Below are positions 62,835 to 64,000 of a DNA stretch of 64,000 nt, one piece after another. Source of the stretch: Acidimicrobiaceae bacterium (GTDB taxonomy: Bacteria; Actinomycetota; Acidimicrobiia; Acidimicrobiales; Ilumatobacteraceae); assembly GCA_016722025.1 (NCBI GenBank), contig JADKGZ010000001.1, positions 372,001 to 436,000 on the forward strand, in the 5' to 3' direction. The notes under the pieces are model-generated. The model was given only the letters and a program-made list of their open reading frames with translations. It did no database searches and was not told where the DNA came from. How positions within the stretch are numbered: position 1 is the stretch's first letter; each line of letters opens with the position of its first letter. Made by a program: the position numbers and the translations under genes.

Positions 62835-64000
62835 AGCGCTGCCTCCAGCGCCGGATCGCGGCCGGCGAAGTAGTCGGAGCTGATGAGTGCGACAGGGATG
62901 TCCGGCTCGATGGCCATCCGTGGATCTCCATTTCCGGACCGCGTGGTGGGGACCGAGAAGATGAAGCCGGATGCGGAAAGCTCGATGTCGGTGTTCGGGC
63001 CCAGGAAGTTGTCGGCCCGTGCGGGTGTCATCTCTCCGACGAACGACGCCTCGGTGTCGAGATCGAGTGTTGCGGCGATCAGCGTTGCAGCCGACTCGTT
63101 CTCGCGACCGATGAGCACCGTGAGTCCTCCCGGCCGGTTGATCCGGGGGTCACGTTCGAGCGCGTCGACCAACGGGAGCAGCTGTGAGGGCGTCGCCGCC
63201 ACGCAGGTACCGCATCCACGACGACGTGGTCGGCCGCACCACTGTCAAGCGCCCGGGTCATCGCAGCGATCGCATCGTCGCGACCCGTCGAGGTGTAGTC
63301 GTTCAGCGACAGCAAGAAGGACCTCGTGGGGGCATCGATGCGAGCCCAGATCGGCTCGTCCCGCCGCCGGAGTGCCTCGTTCTGGTCACCACCGAGGCTC
63401 CCCAACAGGTGCTGCGCCTCGACGAAGTCGTCGATGTCCTCGGTGTGGAGATCGACGGTTCGTTGGGTCCCGTCCGCCATGGTGAACGCGAAGCCCGGCC
63501 TGTCGACATCGTCGACGATGCCGCCGTGCAGGTAGTCGACCTGCGTCAACATCCACATGCCGTTGAGCTTGGCGCTCTCGTTGTCGCCTGCAGTAGCGGC
63601 CGGATCGCGCTTCGACCTCGTCGGCGGCCACGTCGTTGATCGACAGGAGGCGGGCACCGACCAGCGAAGGATCAGTGGCGGCGATGACGAACAATCCGTC
63701 GGAGAAGCGGTAGAGCAAGACGTCGTACTGGCGTTGGTCAGGGCTGAAGAACTGCGTGTGCGTGTCGAGCAGTCCCGCGAGCCTGGCCATGCCGACGATC
63801 CGCTCATCGTCGTTCAGTGTCGGGAACGCCTTCTCGAGCTCGGCCACTCTCGCGCTCCACGTGGCCTCCGGGACGACCGCGAACGGATCGGCATGCAGCT
63901 CCCGAACGCCGGAATCGATCGCTTCCAGGTTGGAGATCCACGTGTCGGCCTCAGCCTGGGCGTCCGCGCTGCCGGCCGTCGGGGTTTCGGTGGCCGCCGT
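62831..64000 (-). CDS. S41 family peptidase-like protein, truncated at window edge, two frameshifts
   Basis: The N-terminal part lies outside the window. Visible from the right edge are WISNLEAIDSGVRELHADPF and FPTLNDDERIVGMARLAGLL, DTHTQFF, then, after a shift near 63600, LNGMWMLTQVDYLHGGIVDD and DDAIAAMTRALDSGAADHVV, and after another near 63190, LTVLIGRENESAATLIAATL with the Ser at the expected catalytic position, VGEMTPARADNFLGPNTDIE, RMAIEPDIPVALISSDYFAG and RDPALEAAL. The order fits the C-terminal processing peptidase fold of S41 enzymes, without a PDZ domain in view. Confidence 0.74.

Overview
The window is visibly GC-rich, packed with GTG starts and 4-base stop/start overlaps (ATGA, GTGA), and has several promoters whose -10 box lies 6 bases before an ATG (leaderless transcripts). 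It also carries Actinobacteria-typical families: CadI-like metalloenzymes, BTAD/SARP regulators, Ser/Thr kinase-WD40 proteins, class III cyclase-ATPase regulators and lipoproteins with Thr/Ser-rich linkers. All this points to a free-living actinobacterium. My best guess is a member of the Acidimicrobiia or a neighbouring class, but no rRNA or marker gene in the window settles it.

Layout. 0-16.7 kb is ordinary chromosomal housekeeping: a truncated membrane protein, TesB thioesterase, a PQQ-type sugar dehydrogenase lipoprotein, an RNB ribonuclease, MreB, MoaE, a protease-like protein without its catalytic residues, an epimerase, a DUF2342-like protein, DUF389 and GH172 proteins, a first cadI/arsR divergent pair, a methyltransferase and an antiporter. 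16.7-32.5 kb is a carbohydrate/small-molecule catabolic region: an SDR, two hydrolase/hydratase genes, a GH3 glycosidase, an old-yellow-enzyme, a DapA-like aldolase, then a LacI regulator with a perfect palindromic operator leading a four-gene overlapping operon (LacI, unknown Tat lipoprotein, two Gfo/Idh/MocA oxidoreductases), and a convergent ThDP enzyme/aminotransferase pair. 33.7-39.8 kb is a signalling block: SARP, Ser/Thr kinase-nSTAND-WD40, and FHA-cyclase. 40.8-46.9 kb is an arsenic island: an ArsR-ArsC fusion, GAPDH, ArsJ, Acr3, ArsR and CadI, plus a spermidine-synthase-like gene driven by a near copy of the promoter of the first cadI/arsR locus.

47-59.6 kb looks like stacked accessory DNA. 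Two 3'-half tRNA fragments joined to GTCCG-rich repeats bracket a large cyclase-ATPase-TPR regulator. A VapBC-like toxin-antitoxin segment is present twice (about 52.1-52.9 and 58.7-59.5 kb). Between the copies lies a five-gene overlapping minus-strand operon: receiver-only regulator, histidine kinase, TRAP-type binding lipoprotein, second histidine kinase, LuxR-type regulator. In that operon one kinase has an ATP-binding domain but no phospho-accepting histidine. The other has the histidine but no recognisable ATP-binding motifs. This complementary pair is the best candidate in the window for an undescribed system. The right end carries an ECF sigma/anti-sigma-like pair, a TolB-like lipoprotein and a truncated S41 peptidase-like gene.

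A caution applies to the right half. From about 32.4 kb on, many otherwise convincing genes are broken by single-base frameshifts, mostly apparent one-base losses and often in G/C runs. The left 32 kb is almost free of them. These may be assembly errors rather than real pseudogenes, and the affected genes are described here as reconstructed across the shifts.
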